64,000 nt of DNA from Lysobacter enzymogenes (GCF_900106525.1 NZ_FNOG01000003.1:345811-409810); one strand, 5' to 3'; positions 32,466 to 43,780 are shown, counted from the stretch's first letter. Notes: generated by a model from the sequence alone, not told the origin. A program made the numbers and translations.

Positions 32466-33770
32466 TCAGGAGGCCGGCGCGGGCGACGCGGCGGCGGGCG
32501 GATCGTCTTCGATGTGCACTTCCACGCCTTCCAGCGCGGCGCCGGAGATTTCGATCTTCGGCGTGCTCAGGCGGCCGCTCAGCGGCGGCAACGGCGCGGC
32601 GTCCTTGGCGTCGATCCAGGCCAGCATCTGCGGCAGGCGCAAGCGGCCGTCGAAGCGGGTCTGGTCGCGTTGCGTGCTCAGCGCGACGGTGTCGGACAGG
32701 TCGGCCTTGCCGGCGTAATCGAGCTGGAAATCCAGCGGCGTGCGCGATTGGCCGAGCGGCGGCGGCAGCGTCGGCCAGGCCTGCGGCCAGGCGTGGATAC
32801 GGCCTTGCCAGTGCAGTTGCAAGGCCGCGCCGAAGCCGAAGCGGCCGCCGGCGTCGAGGTTGGGCACGGCGCTGTCGGCGGCGGCGCGCAGGGCTGCGCC
32901 CATCGGCGCCAGGGTCAGTTCGCCGGCGCGATAGCGCAGCGGGCCGGCGAGGCCGAAGGCGAACGGTAGATCGGTATCGCCGCTGACATAACGCGTGTCG
33001 GCGCCCAGGCGCAGCGCGTCCAGGCCGAGGCCGTCGGGGCCGTCGTGCAGGCGCGCGCCGGCGCGCATGCGCATCGGCAGGCGCCAGTCCTTGGCCGCCA
33101 CCGCGAGCGCGCCGGACAGGCCGAGGCCGCGCGCCGGAGCCGGGCGGTGCAGGGTCGCGGCCAGATCGAACGGCACCGCCACGCCCGCGCTCAGTGCGCG
33201 TCCGCGCACGCGGGCGCGCAGCGGTTTGTCCGGGTCGAGTTCGGCGAACTCCAGGCCGATGTTTTCGACCGACCAGCCGTCGCCGACCGCGCGCCCGTCG
33301 CTCACGCGCGCGCCGCGGATCAGGCGCGGGATGGGCGTGGGGCCGGGCGAGGGCGGGCGCGTGGCCAGCCAGCGGTCGAGTTCGCCCAGGTCCAGTTGCG
33401 GCGCGTCGAGTTCGACCCGCTCGATGTCGAGCACGGCGCCGGCGGCGCGGATCGTGGTCCACGGCGCGGCGAGATAGACGCGCTTGGCGCGCAGCAGGGG
33501 TTTGTCGCGGCCGGGCGCGCGCGCGACCAGGTCGCGCACCTCCAGCATCGGGGTGCCGCGCAGACGGTATTCGCTGGCGCCGCTGGCGCTGATCTCAAGG
33601 CCGAGCGCGCGGCCGGCCTGGCTCAGCACGATCCAGCTGACCTGGCTGGGCTGCGAGACCCAGCGCAGAGCGAGCAACGCCGCCAGCAGCAGCGCCAGGA
33701 CGATCCAGAGCCGCTTGCGCGAGCGGCGGGCGGGCTGCTGCGGCGCCGTCGGTGCGGCGGCGGCGGGCAT
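32466..33770 (-). CDS. AsmA-like envelope protein
   Basis: A 434-residue protein with one N-terminal helix (residues 19-40, LWIVLALLLAALLALRWV) and a long periplasmic beta-repeat body. The strands SEYRLRGTPMLEVRDLVARA, KRVYLAAPWTTI, and the end ISGAALEGVEVHIEDD have the amphipathic register of AsmA/YhdP-type proteins, which act in outer-membrane lipid transport or assembly. The C-terminus is Pro/Ala-rich. It sits between ftsY and mutY with gaps of 6 and 8 bp, so it is in one operon. Its precise role is unknown. Confidence 0.75.
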   Translation of the reverse strand: MPAAAAPTAPQQPARRSRKRLWIVLALLLAALLALRWVSQPSQVSWIVLSQAGRALGLEISASGASEYRLRGTPMLEVRDLVARAPGRDKPLLRAKRVYLAAPWTTIRAAGAVLDIERVELDAPQLDLGELDRWLATRPPSPGPTPIPRLIRGARVSDGRAVGDGWSVENIGLEFAELDPDKPLRARVRGRALSAGVAVPFDLAATLHRPAPARGLGLSGALAVAAKDWRLPMRMRAGARLHDGPDGLGLDALRLGADTRYVSGDTDLPFAFGLAGPLRYRAGELTLAPMGAALRAAADSAVPNLDAGGRFGFGAALQLHWQGRIHAWPQAWPTLPPPLGQSRTPLDFQLDYAGKADLSDTVALSTQRDQTRFDGRLRLPQMLAWIDAKDAAPLPPLSGRLSTPKIEISGAALEGVEVHIEDDPPAAASPAPAS

Positions 33771-33776
33771 CGCGCC

Positions 33777-35162
33777 TCAGCCGCCGAGCGCTTCGGGCAG
33801 CAGGGCGTCGACGAAGGCTTCGGCGTCGAACACGCGCAGGTCTTCCGGGCGCTCGCCGATGCCGGCGAAGCGGATCGGAATGCCGAACTCGCGCGCCAGC
33901 GCGAACACCACGCCGCCCTTGGCGGTGCCGTCGAGCTTGGTCACCACCAGGCCGGTGACGCCGACCGCGGCGTGGAACTGGCGCAACTGCGACAGCGCGT
34001 TCTGGCCGGTGGTGCCGTCGATGACCATCAGCACTTCGTGCGGCGCGGCCGGATCGACCTTGGCCAGCACCCGGCGGATCTTGCCCAGTTCGGCCATCAG
34101 GCCCTGCTGGGTGTGCAGGCGCCCGGCGGTGTCGGCGATCAGCACCTGGGTGCCGCGCGCCTTGGCCGCGGCCAGCGCGTCGTAGGCGACCGAGGCGGCG
34201 TCGGCGTTCTGGCCTTGCGCCACCACCGGCACGCCGTTGCGTTCGCCCCAGGCTTGCAGCTGGGCGACCGCGGCGGCGCGGAAGGTGTCGCCGGCGGCGA
34301 GCATCAGCGAGCGGTTTTCGTCGCGGAAGCGCTTGGCCAGCTTGCCGATGGTGGTGGTCTTGCCGACGCCGTTGACGCCGACGGTGAGCACCACGAACGG
34401 CTTGGCGTCGGTGTCGATCACCAGCGGTTTGGCCACCGGCTGCAGCATGCCGATCAGATCGGCGCGCAACGCGGCCAGCAGCGCGTTGGCGTCGGCGAAC
34501 TCGCGCGACTTCATCCGCTTGCGCAGGTTCTCGACCAGCGCGGTGGTGGCGGTGACGCCGACGTCGGCGGTGATCAGCGCGGTTTCGATTTCGTCGAGCA
34601 GGTCGTCGTCCAGGCGCGGATTGCGCGAGAACAGGCCGCCGAAGCTGCGCGCGAAGGTGCTGTTGCGCAGGCGCTCGCGCCAGCCGCTCTTGCCGGCGGG
34701 GGCGGCGGGTTTGTCGACGTACTCGATCGGGGTGGTTTCGGCCAGCGCGGTTGCGGGCGCGGCGGGTGCGGGCGTCTGCGGCGCGATCGTCGGCGCTTGC
34801 GCGGCCGGCGGCGCGGCGGCGGGCGGGGCGAACGGAGTCGGTGCGGCGGCCGGCGCGATTTCCACCCGCGCGGCTTCGGCGACGGGCGCGGCCGGCGCAG
34901 GCGTCGCGGGCGGCTCGACAGCAGGCGGTTTGACGGCAGGCAGTTCGACAGCAGGCGCAAGCGCGGCGGCAGGCTGCGTCGGCGCGGCTTGCGGCTGCGG
35001 CTCCACCGCTGCCGGCGGCGCGGCTACGGCCGCTTCGGCGGTCGCGGCATCGGCGGTTTCAGGCTGCGCGCCGGGAATGGCAGCGGCGAGCTCTTCGAGG
35101 CTGTATTCGCGCTCGGCCGGCTTGCCGGCGTCGGGCTTCTTGCGGCGGAAAAAACTGAGCAT
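33777..35162 (-). CDS. ftsY: Signal recognition particle receptor FtsY
   Basis: A 461-residue GTPase that receives SRP-ribosome complexes at the membrane. The start MLSFFRRKKPDAG is basic and amphipathic. It is followed by an unusual Ala/Pro-rich linker of about 120 residues, then the NG domain: ALITADVGVTATTALVENL (N domain), G1 GVNGVGKTTTIGKLAKRF, DTAGRLHTQQGLMAEL (G3), and VTKLDGTAKGGVVFALA (G4/G5). E. coli FtsY has an acidic A-domain instead of this linker. It is first of the operon ftsY-asmA-like-mutY-yggX and is divergent from rsmD. Confidence 0.97.
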   Translation of the reverse strand: MLSFFRRKKPDAGKPAEREYSLEELAAAIPGAQPETADAATAEAAVAAPPAAVEPQPQAAPTQPAAALAPAVELPAVKPPAVEPPATPAPAAPVAEAARVEIAPAAAPTPFAPPAAAPPAAQAPTIAPQTPAPAAPATALAETTPIEYVDKPAAPAGKSGWRERLRNSTFARSFGGLFSRNPRLDDDLLDEIETALITADVGVTATTALVENLRKRMKSREFADANALLAALRADLIGMLQPVAKPLVIDTDAKPFVVLTVGVNGVGKTTTIGKLAKRFRDENRSLMLAAGDTFRAAAVAQLQAWGERNGVPVVAQGQNADAASVAYDALAAAKARGTQVLIADTAGRLHTQQGLMAELGKIRRVLAKVDPAAPHEVLMVIDGTTGQNALSQLRQFHAAVGVTGLVVTKLDGTAKGGVVFALAREFGIPIRFAGIGERPEDLRVFDAEAFVDALLPEALGG

Positions 35163-35244
35163 GAGACGGGAGATGGGGGCATGCGCGAGAATCCCCACAT
35201 GCTAGCACCGGCCTCCCTCCGCCCCCGATGAACCACGGTCCGAG

Positions 35245-35901
35245 ATGAACATGTCCAAGCGCGGCCGCTCCGGCGCACGCACGCCGGCCCATCCCGCCGC
35301 GGCCTCTTCGGGACGCGGCGGCAACGCGCCCGGCCGCGGCCAGGCCGGCAAGGTGCGCATCATCGGCGGCCGCTGGCGCGGCACCCGCCTGAACGTCGGC
35401 GACGCGCCGGGCCTGCGCCCGACCTCCGACCGGGTCCGCGAGACCTTGTTCAACTGGCTGCAGCCGATGCTGCCCGGCGCGCGCGCGCTCGACCTGTTCG
35501 CCGGCAGCGGCGCGCTGGGCATGGAGGCCTTGTCGCGCGGCGCCGCCAGCGCGGTGCTGGTCGAGCGCGATCCGGCCCTGGCCGCGGAGCTTCGTGCGCT
35601 GGCCGCGCGCCTGCCCGGCGGCGAGGCCGCGCAGGTGGTCCAGGCCGACGCGCTGGCCTGGCTGGCGCAACCGCCGCTCGCGGACGCGCCCGGCTTCGAC
35701 CTGGCCTTCGTCGACCCGCCGTTCGCGGCCGGGCTGTGGGACGCGGTGTGGCCGGCGCTGTTGCCGAGGCTGGCGCCTTCGGCCTGGCTGTACGTGGAAG
35801 CCCCGCTGGACGCGCCGCTGGCGTTGCCGGCGGCGTGGATCGCGCACCGCGAGGGCAGTACGCGCGAGGTGCGCTACGCCCTGTACCGCCGCGCTGGCTG
35901 A
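35245..35901 (+). CDS. rsmD: 16S rRNA (guanine966-N2)-methyltransferase RsmD
   Basis: Methylates G966 of 16S rRNA in the assembled 30S subunit, with SAM as donor. The 218 residues show KVRIIGGRWRGTRLNVGDAP then LRPTSDRVRETLFNWL (typical start block), the SAM loop ALDLFAGSGALGMEALSRG, and the catalytic D-P-P-F in LAFVDPPFAAGLWD. The N-terminal 35 residues are a basic extension, longer than usual. It diverges from ftsY, sharing a short 82-bp intergenic space, and precedes coaD, the frequent bacterial order. Confidence 0.95.
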   Translation: MNMSKRGRSGARTPAHPAAASSGRGGNAPGRGQAGKVRIIGGRWRGTRLNVGDAPGLRPTSDRVRETLFNWLQPMLPGARALDLFAGSGALGMEALSRGAASAVLVERDPALAAELRALAARLPGGEAAQVVQADALAWLAQPPLADAPGFDLAFVDPPFAAGLWDAVWPALLPRLAPSAWLYVEAPLDAPLALPAAWIAHREGSTREVRYALYRRAG

Positions 35902-36588
<687 letters not shown>

Positions 36589-36674
36589 CCGCGCGCCTGC
36601 CGACGACCGCAGGCCGCTCCCGTCCGATCCATTCCGCAACGCCACACCCGAACCGATACCCAAGGGGCCTAACG

Positions 36675-37169
36675 ATGAAGACTTCCTCCCGCCTGATGTT
36701 GATCGCCTGCCTGGCGCTGCCGTTCGTCGCCGCGTGCAAGAAAGAGGAGCAGAAGGAGGTCGCCACCCAGGCCGCGCCGCTGTCGGCGCCCAAGACCAGC
36801 GACGAGAACGCCTGGAACGCTTATCTGACCGACGTGATCAAGCGCAACCTCGACGGCGTCAGCGGCAGCACCTACGTCTACACCCTGCCGGCGCCCGACG
36901 CGCCGACCTTCCAGGGCGACTACGAGCGCATGCTGGAAAAGGCCCAGACCGACATGAGCCGCGGCGTGCTGGAAGGCAACCTGGTGGCGTTCGGCTCGCC
37001 GGACTCGGCCAAGTCGGCGGATCTGGCGGTGGCCTCGTTCTCCAAGGTCGACCCGAACACCATGAAGGGCGTGAAGTTCATCTTCGTCGGCGCCGCCGCC
37101 GACAACGATCGCGTCAAGGCCGCGGTGACGCCGGCCGGCGTGAACTACAACTTCGTCGAAGTGAAGTAA
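36675..37169 (+). CDS. Lipoprotein of unknown function
   Basis: A 164-residue lipoprotein. The signal peptide MKTSSRLMLIACLALPFV ends in the lipobox AAC, followed by KKEEQKEV. The mature part (NAWNAYLTDVIKRNLDGVSG, TFQGDYERMLEKAQTDMSRG, KGVKFIFVGAAADNDRVKAA) looks like a single alpha/beta domain and has no further Cys. No family was recognised. A strong terminator follows after about 50 bp, so the unit ends here. Confidence 0.8.
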   Translation: MKTSSRLMLIACLALPFVAACKKEEQKEVATQAAPLSAPKTSDENAWNAYLTDVIKRNLDGVSGSTYVYTLPAPDAPTFQGDYERMLEKAQTDMSRGVLEGNLVAFGSPDSAKSADLAVASFSKVDPNTMKGVKFIFVGAAADNDRVKAAVTPAGVNYNFVEVK

Positions 37170-37217
37170 GCCCGCGGCGCCCTTGCGGCGCGGCTTTGGC
37201 CGAAAGACGGGTTTGCC

Positions 37218-37252
37218 GATTCGGGCCGCCTTTGGGCGGCCCGAATCTTTTT
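37218..37252 (+). terminator. Rho-independent terminator
   Basis: A perfect 13-bp stem, GATTCGGGCCGCC and GGCGGCCCGAATC, with loop TTTG, then TTTTT. It is 49 bp after the lipoprotein stop and ends the coaD-lipoprotein stretch. Confidence 0.92.
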
Positions 37253-37437
37253 GGGTTCGCCCCCGACCCGTTCCGCGGGAAAGCCCCGCCAGGCCCGGCC
37301 CGCGCCGCGCAGCGCTCGCCGCGGCACGCAGCATCCCGGCGCGGCGCTATGCCCCGGGCCGGCGGCGGCCTAAACTGGGCGTCCGAGCCGGCCCCCCGCG
37401 CACTGCGAACCATTGCGCCGGCGTCTTCGAACCGCCC

Positions 37438-37686
37438 ATGTCGCTGAAGATCAACGAACTCTGCGTCAACTGCGACGTCTGCGAGCCGGCCTGCCCGAAT
37501 CAGGCCATCGCCCAGGGCGAGAGCATCTATGTCATCGACCCGGCGCGCTGCACCGAGTGCGTCGGCCATTACGACGAGCCGCAGTGCGTGATGGTGTGTC
37601 CGGTGGAATGCATCGACAAAGATCCCGAGTTCGTCGAAAGCGAAACGCAGTTGCTCGACAAGCTGCGCCGTCTACAACAGGAGTGA
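37438..37686 (+). CDS. yfhL: YfhL-type 2[4Fe-4S] ferredoxin
   Basis: An 82-residue small electron carrier. Two Fe-S binding stretches are visible: INELCVNCDVCEPACPNQAI (C-x2-C-x2-C-x3-C) and CTECVGHYDEPQCVMVCPVE (the widened C-x2-C-x8-C-x3-C of the YfhL/Allochromatium subgroup), then ECIDKDPEF. It is often found near coaD in gammaproteobacteria, as here. The ggt gene starts 5 bp later. Confidence 0.93.
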   Translation: MSLKINELCVNCDVCEPACPNQAIAQGESIYVIDPARCTECVGHYDEPQCVMVCPVECIDKDPEFVESETQLLDKLRRLQQE

Positions 37687-37691
37687 ACCCG

Positions 37692-39491
37692 ATGCGCAAG
37701 GCGCCGTGGCCGCGAGCCGGTCTGCTGTCCCCCTGGTTGCTGGCCTCGTTGCTGCTGATCGCCGCCCCCGCCTATTGCGAAGCGCCGGCCCAGGGCGCGC
37801 GCGCGCAGGCGGCGAAGCCCGCTTCGAGCAAGCCGACTTCGAACAAGGCCGCTGCGAACAAGCCCGCCGCCGCGCATCCGCCGGGCACCGTCATCGCCAG
37901 CGCGCATTCGCTGTCGACCCAGGCCGGCCTGGACATCGTGCGCCAGGGCGGCAACGCCTTCGATGCGGCGATCGCGGTGTCTTCGACCTTGTCGGTGGTC
38001 GAGCCGATCAGCTCCGGCATCGGCGGCGGCGGCTTCTTCCTGCTGCACGACGCCAAGAGCGGGCGCGACGTGTTCGTCGACGCTCGCGAAACCGCGCCGG
38101 CCGCGGCCACGCCGGCCGCTTACCTCGACGCCAAGGGCGAACTCAACCGCGACCGCGCCACCAACGGCCCGTGGTCGGCCGGCATTCCCGGCTTGCCGGC
38201 GGCGCTGGTGCACCTGGCGCAGAAGTACGGCAAGTTGCCGCTGAAGACCTCGCTGGCGCCGGCGATCCGCATCGCCCGCGACGGCTTCGAGGTCTATCCG
38301 CGCCTGGAGAAGGGCTATGGCAGCCGGCGCGAGGTGATGGAGCGCTACCGCGGCACCCGCGAAGTGTTCCTCGCCGACGGTTCGCCGCCCAAGGCCGGCG
38401 AAATACTCAAGCAGCCCGATCTGGCGCGCACCCTGGAACTGTTGGCCGCCAAGGGCTTCGACGGGTTCTATCGCGGCGAAGTCGGGGCCAAGCTGCTGGC
38501 CGCGGTCAAGGAGGAAGGCGGGCAGTGGAAGCCTGAAGAATTGTCCGGCTACAAGGTGGTCGAGCGCGAACCGCTGCGGTTGAAGTACCGCGGCTGGGAC
38601 ATCGTCACCGCGCCGCCGCCGTCGTCGGGCGGGGTGGCGTTCGCCGAAATCCTGCAGATGCTCGAAGGCTGGGACCTGGGCAAGCTCGACCCGGCCCACC
38701 GCACCCACATCATCGCCGAGGCCATGCGCCGCGCTTACCGCGACCGCACCATTTACCTCGGCGATCCGGACTTCGTGAAGATCCCGCTGCGGCGGCTGAC
38801 CAGCGCCGACTACGCCGCCGGCCTGCGCGCCACCATCCACCCGGACAAGGCCACGCCCAGCGACCTGCTGCCGGGCCAGCCGGCGCCGCTGGAAGACGAC
38901 GAGACCACCCATTTCTCGATCATCGACGGCGAAGGCAACCGGGTCTCGGCGACCCAGACGGTCAACCTGCTGTACGGCTCGGGCATGGTCGCGCCGGGCA
39001 CCGGCGTGCTGCTCAACAACGAGATGGACGACTTCGCCCTGCGTCCGGGCACGCCCAACGCCTTCGGCGTGATGGGCTTCGCCGCCAACGCGCCGGAGCC
39101 GGGCAAGCGCATGCTCAGCTCGATGACGCCGAGCTTCCTGGAATCCAAGGACAAGGTGATCGCGGTCGGCGCGCCCGGCGGCAGCCGCATCATCACCCAG
39201 GTGCTGCTGGCGGTGCTGGCCTACGACGCCGGCCTGAGCCCGCAGCAGGTCGCCGCGCAGCCGCGCATCCACCACCAGTGGATGCCCGACGCGATCTCGG
39301 CCGAGGCCGGCGCGCTGGATGCCGACACCGTGGCCAAGCTGCAGGCGATGGGCCACAAGGTCAACGCCGGCGAATCGACCTGGGGCAACCTGCAGACGGT
39401 GATGTGGGACAAGCGCGCCGACGTGCTGTCGGGCGGGACCGATCCGCGCAATCCGGTCGGCAAGGCGGATGTGCTGCTGAGCAAGCCGTAA
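37692..39491 (+). CDS. ggt: Gamma-glutamyltranspeptidase (glutathione hydrolase)
   Basis: A periplasmic N-terminal-nucleophile hydrolase that cleaves the gamma-glutamyl bond of glutathione. The 599 residues begin with a signal peptide (WLLASLLLIAAPAYC) and an Ala/Lys linker. The large subunit has NAFDAAIAVSSTLSVVEPIS, SGIGGGGFFLLHDA and DARETAPAAA. Self-cleavage would occur before the Thr of ETTHFSIIDGEGNRVSATQT, giving the small subunit with SGMVAPGTGVLLNNEMDDFA, the double-Ser MLSSMTPSFL and the GAPGGSRIITQVLLAV loop. Length is normal. The start was taken 5 bp after the ferredoxin stop. Confidence 0.95.
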   Translation: MRKAPWPRAGLLSPWLLASLLLIAAPAYCEAPAQGARAQAAKPASSKPTSNKAAANKPAAAHPPGTVIASAHSLSTQAGLDIVRQGGNAFDAAIAVSSTLSVVEPISSGIGGGGFFLLHDAKSGRDVFVDARETAPAAATPAAYLDAKGELNRDRATNGPWSAGIPGLPAALVHLAQKYGKLPLKTSLAPAIRIARDGFEVYPRLEKGYGSRREVMERYRGTREVFLADGSPPKAGEILKQPDLARTLELLAAKGFDGFYRGEVGAKLLAAVKEEGGQWKPEELSGYKVVEREPLRLKYRGWDIVTAPPPSSGGVAFAEILQMLEGWDLGKLDPAHRTHIIAEAMRRAYRDRTIYLGDPDFVKIPLRRLTSADYAAGLRATIHPDKATPSDLLPGQPAPLEDDETTHFSIIDGEGNRVSATQTVNLLYGSGMVAPGTGVLLNNEMDDFALRPGTPNAFGVMGFAANAPEPGKRMLSSMTPSFLESKDKVIAVGAPGGSRIITQVLLAVLAYDAGLSPQQVAAQPRIHHQWMPDAISAEAGALDADTVAKLQAMGHKVNAGESTWGNLQTVMWDKRADVLSGGTDPRNPVGKADVLLSKP

Positions 39492-39651
39492 GCGCCGAGC
39501 CGTAAAGGCGCGGCAATCGGGGCCGGCCGGGCAGCGAAGGCCGCACCGGCCCTGCCGTCGCCTGGATTGCCCTCATTCCCGATTCCGCCTTCGCAAGGTA
39601 GATTGCGCCCCATAGCCGCACCCGGACGCGGCCGCACAGGGGACCACGGCA

Positions 39652-40242
39652 GTGAGCGACGACAACGACAAGCGCTGGTACACCCGCCTGCCGACGATCT
39701 CGGTGGCGCTGGTGGCCTTCCTCGTCACCCTGACCACGTTGATCAACAACGTGCGCGAGATCGGCGGGCTCAAGGAGAAGAAGCCGGCCGTGTCCGCCGC
39801 CGCCGCGCCGGCCGCGTCCGCGCCGCTGGCGCAACCGGCCCAGCCGAAGGCGCCGACCCGCTATTCGGTGGTGCTGACGTTGGAGAAGATCGAAGTCGTC
39901 AACGACGGCACCAGCGGCAGCACCTCGTGGACCTTCGATGTCAGCGCCGGCGGCCAGGACCTGTTCGAACTGCCTTCTCGCGATTACAACGACGCCGAGG
40001 ACACCCGCATCGCCACGCCGCGCACCAGCGATCCGTCGATGGGCCGCGTGACCCTGGTGCCGGGCCAGGAAATGCTGGTGAAGATCAGCGGCCGCTCCGG
40101 CGGCCTGATCAGCAAGCTCTCGGCCAGCGGCACCGGCACCTTGGTCGCCGAACGCGCGCTGGCGCCGGTGAAGGTGGTCGCGGCCGATCCGCGCGACGGC
40201 GAGTTCATTTTCCACTTCGCAACCGCAGCTACGCCGCAGTGA
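39652..40242 (+). CDS. Hypothetical membrane-anchored protein
   Basis: A 196-residue protein with a GTG start. Residues 14-35 (LPTISVALVAFLVTLTTLIN) form a single membrane anchor. A Pro/Ala linker (residues 48-70) follows, then a beta-rich domain (RYSVVLTLEKIEVVNDGTSG, STSWTFDVSAGGQDLFELPS). The likely orientation puts the domain in the periplasm. No family was recognised. It sits alone between ggt and the metallo-hydrolase gene. Confidence 0.7.
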   Translation: MSDDNDKRWYTRLPTISVALVAFLVTLTTLINNVREIGGLKEKKPAVSAAAAPAASAPLAQPAQPKAPTRYSVVLTLEKIEVVNDGTSGSTSWTFDVSAGGQDLFELPSRDYNDAEDTRIATPRTSDPSMGRVTLVPGQEMLVKISGRSGGLISKLSASGTGTLVAERALAPVKVVAADPRDGEFIFHFATAATPQ

Positions 40243-40382
40243 CGCCGGGGAACGGGAAATAGGCGATCGGAGGCGAGCATTCGGTTTTCCTGCGTCGCAT
40301 CGCCGGTTCCCCATTCCCGCTTCACGCAGCAACGCCTAAAATCGAGCCACATTCAGCCGACGCCCGCGAGGGCGATGCAGCC

Positions 40383-41269
<887 letters not shown>

Positions 41270-41273
<4 letters not shown>

Positions 41274-42043
41274 ATCGTTTCGCCGCGGTGCGCGCGTGGT
41301 TCGCATTCGCGCTCGCGGCGATGGTGTGCGTGGCGGCGCCGGCCGCGGCGCAGGACGAGGACAGTGGCGAGCCGCTCGGCGAACCGGTCGCCGGCCCGGG
41401 CCTGCGCGATCGCGATTTCGGCGTGCTCAGCCGCCAGTTCGGCCTGGACCGGCGAGTGGAGATGTACCAGTGGCGGCGCAGCGCCGATCCGGTCGCGGGG
41501 CAGGGCGGTTACGAGCGGATCTGGAATTCCGCGCCGATCGATTCCTCGCAGTTCGCGCCCGGCCACGTCAATCCCACACGCATGCCGCTGGAGAACCGGC
41601 GCTGGTGGTCGGAGTCGGCGACGCTGGACGGCCGCCCGCTCGACAGCGAGGTGCTGCGCGCGCTGGGCGAGTGGAAAGTCTTCCGGCCCAACTTCAGCCG
41701 GCTGCCGGCGAATCTGTCGGCGACGTTCCAGCCCGAAGGCGACGGCCTGGGCAGCTCGGAGAATCCGCTCGCGCCGCAGATCGGCGACCTGCGCGTGAGC
41801 TGGCGCGAACTGCGCCTGCCGCCGTTGGAAGGCAAGCTGGAACTGCGCGACGCGGCCTGGCGGCTCAAGCCCGAAGCGGCCGCGGCCGCGCTCAATACCG
41901 CGCCGCCGCGGCCCATCGCGACCGTGCTGGGCGAACAACCGCGCGACGACCGCTGGCCGTGGGGCTGGCTGGTCGCGGGCGTGGCCTTGGCGGCGGCGTT
42001 GCTGCTGTGGTTGCGAGCGCGGCGGCAAAAGCGCGCAGCGTAG
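41270..42043 (+). CDS. TMEM43-family-like membrane protein
   Basis: A 257-residue protein with signal peptide [20 protein letters not shown], cut after AAAQ. The body has the TMEM43 pattern: [40 protein letters not shown], then the later [19 protein letters not shown]-terminal helix is [20 protein letters not shown], ending in basic residues. It is therefore anchored at the C-terminus, with its body in the periplasm. The ATG overlaps the MBL-hydrolase stop. TMEM43-like proteins in bacteria have no known role. Confidence 0.75.
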
Positions 42044-42048
42044 GCGTG

Positions 42049-42170
42049 GACATCGAAATGGATTCCGGCTTTCGCCGGAATGACGGGACATGCAGGGCGT
42101 GCGTTCGCCTACGAGCGTCCGCGTTCTCCCAACACTCGTCATTCCGGCGAAAGCCGGAATCCATTTTGAT
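42049..42170. repeat. REP-like inverted pair, family C
   Basis: The left arm near 42049-42086 (AAATGGATTCCGGCTTTCGC then CGGAATGACGG) and the right arm near 42137-42170 (CGTCATTCCGGCGAAAGCCG then GAATCCATTTTGAT) are reverse complements. The same pair occurs at 49531-49630. It lies just after the TMEM43-like gene. Confidence 0.85.
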
Positions 42171-42234
42171 CTTCGCTCCGCTCGCGCGACGGCGGGCAGC
42201 GCGAAGCGGCGTCGGGCTTCCGCCGTATGTGCGG

Positions 42235-42267
42235 TGTCGCGGTCGCGACTTGCGCCGCTCCTGCAGG
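42235..42267. repeat. REP-like element, family A, single arm
   Basis: A single arm reading TGTCGCGGTCGCGACTTGCG then CCGCTCCTGCAGG, between the TMEM43-like gene and upp. It differs by a few bases from the other copies. Confidence 0.75.
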
Positions 42268-42304
42268 GGCTTCGGGATGCCGTGTCGCGTCGTGCGAACG
42301 CGGA

Positions 42305-42940
42305 TCAGGAGTAATGCTTGGTACCGAAGATCTTGTCGCCGGCGTCCCCGAGCCCCGGCAGGATGTAGCCGACTTCGTTGAGGCGCTCGTCGACCGAGGC
42401 GGTGAACACTTCCACGTCCGGGTGGCGGGCTTCCAGCGCCTTCAGGCCTTCGGGCGCGGCGACCAGGAACAGGCCCTTGATGCGCTTGCAGCCGGCGGCC
42501 TTGAGCAGGTCGATGGTGGCGATCAGGCTGCCGCCGGTGGCCAGCATCGGGTCGAGGATCAGCGCGGTGCGCTCGTCCATGCGGCCGGTGAGCTTCTCGT
42601 AATAGCCGACCGGTTGCAGGGTTTCCTCGTCGCGCTGCAGGCCGACCACGCCGACCTTGGCCGCCGGGATCAGCTCCAGCACGCCCGGCAGCATGCCCAG
42701 GCCGGCGCGCAGGATCGGCACCAGGGTGACCTTGGCGCCCTTGATCTTGCGCGTGGTCACCGGCCCGGCCCAGCCTTCGACCACGGCTTCTTCGGTTTCA
42801 AGGTCCGCGGTGGCTTCGTAAGTGAGCAGCGTGGCCACTTCCGAGGCCAGTTCGCGGAACGACTTGGTGCTGTTGTCGGCGCGGCGCATCAGGCCGAGCT
42901 TGTGTTGGACCAAGGGGTGGCGGACTTCGACGATTTTCAT
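42305..42940 (-). CDS. upp: Uracil phosphoribosyltransferase
   Basis: Salvages uracil to UMP using PRPP. The 211 residues start [20 protein letters not shown] and include [20 protein letters not shown] and the PRPP-binding loop [20 protein letters not shown], ending [18 protein letters not shown]. Length and motifs are typical of bacterial Upp. Confidence 0.97.
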   Translation of the reverse strand: MKIVEVRHPLVQHKLGLMRRADNSTKSFRELASEVATLLTYEATADLETEEAVVEGWAGPVTTRKIKGAKVTLVPILRAGLGMLPGVLELIPAAKVGVVGLQRDEETLQPVGYYEKLTGRMDERTALILDPMLATGGSLIATIDLLKAAGCKRIKGLFLVAAPEGLKALEARHPDVEVFTASVDERLNEVGYILPGLGDAGDKIFGTKHYS

Positions 42941-43145
42941 GCGGTGGTCTCGGGCGGGTGCGGGCGATCCTTGCCGCAAAGGATTGATGGTTGTCGGGCG
43001 GGGCGCAAGTTCGGCGCGCGTTGGCGGCCGTTCCCGCCCCGCGGCGGGTAGCGACGTGGGGCGTCGCGGGGAGTGCGGTGGCGCGGCCGGGCGATGCGGA
43101 GTCCGCGCTCCAGGCGCGAAACCCGCGCGACGGTCGCGCGGTAAT

Positions 43146-43457
43146 TCAGTCGGCGGTGGCGTACAGATTGTCGCCATCGGCGATGGCTTGCTCGACGAAG
43201 CGCGCGAACTCATGCACTTGGCTGGGCTCGGTGAACTGCGCGGCGATCCGTGTCAGCTCTTCCAGCAGCCGCGGCAATTCGCCGAGCAGCAGCGTGGTGT
43301 CGGCGTAGTAGTCGCGCAGCTGGTGCAGCAGCGGATACGCGCTGCGCGGCTGCGCGCGGGCGAACAACTGCGCATGCAAGCGTTCGTCGATGGCGAACAG
43401 CCGGCGCGAGGCGTGGATCTCGCGTTCGTGCCGGGCCTGGATCAGGTCGAGCGCCAT
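43146..43457 (-). CDS. Hypothetical helical protein, 103 residues
   Basis: A 103-residue all-helical protein ([60 protein letters not shown]). It has no Cys, no signal and no membrane segment. It looks like a small soluble chromosomal protein. No family was recognised. The next gene in the same direction is 80 bp upstream of it. Confidence 0.65.
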   Translation of the reverse strand: MALDLIQARHEREIHASRRLFAIDERLHAQLFARAQPRSAYPLLHQLRDYYADTTLLLGELPRLLEELTRIAAQFTEPSQVHEFARFVEQAIADGDNLYATAD

Positions 43458-43537
43458 GACGGACTCAGCCGGTGCGCGGGGCGGACGCATCGCGCAGGCA
43501 GGGCCGCGGCATGCCGCAGCCGGCCCGCGCCGCGGCC

Positions 43538-43780
43538 TCAGGCCGTACGCACGTAGCGGATCTCGACCCCGTCGCTGTCGCCGATCGCCGCGCGCAGCAC
43601 GGTGATCAGCGAGCCGGCGTTGAGATGATCGATCTCGATCATGTCCACGGTGGCATGGTCGATCCAGTAGTCCTGGTCCTTGCTGTCTTCCTCTTCCAGC
43701 GCCAGCACCAGGATCTGCAGCTCTTCCTCGCTGATCTCGCCGATATCGGCGCCGGTTTCCTTGTTGGACAGACGGATCAT
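43538..43780 (-). CDS. Hypothetical acidic protein, 80 residues
   Basis: An 80-residue acidic protein (MIRLSNKETGADIGEISEEE, LQILVLALEEEDSKDQDYWI, GSLITVLRAAIGDSDGVEIR). A likely alpha/beta miniature fold, with no signal or Cys. Acidic Glu/Asp runs suggest a soluble protein. The family is unknown to me. It lies 110 bp downstream of the aminotransferase gene, same strand. Confidence 0.75.
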   Translation of the reverse strand: MIRLSNKETGADIGEISEEELQILVLALEEEDSKDQDYWIDHATVDMIEIDHLNAGSLITVLRAAIGDSDGVEIRYVRTA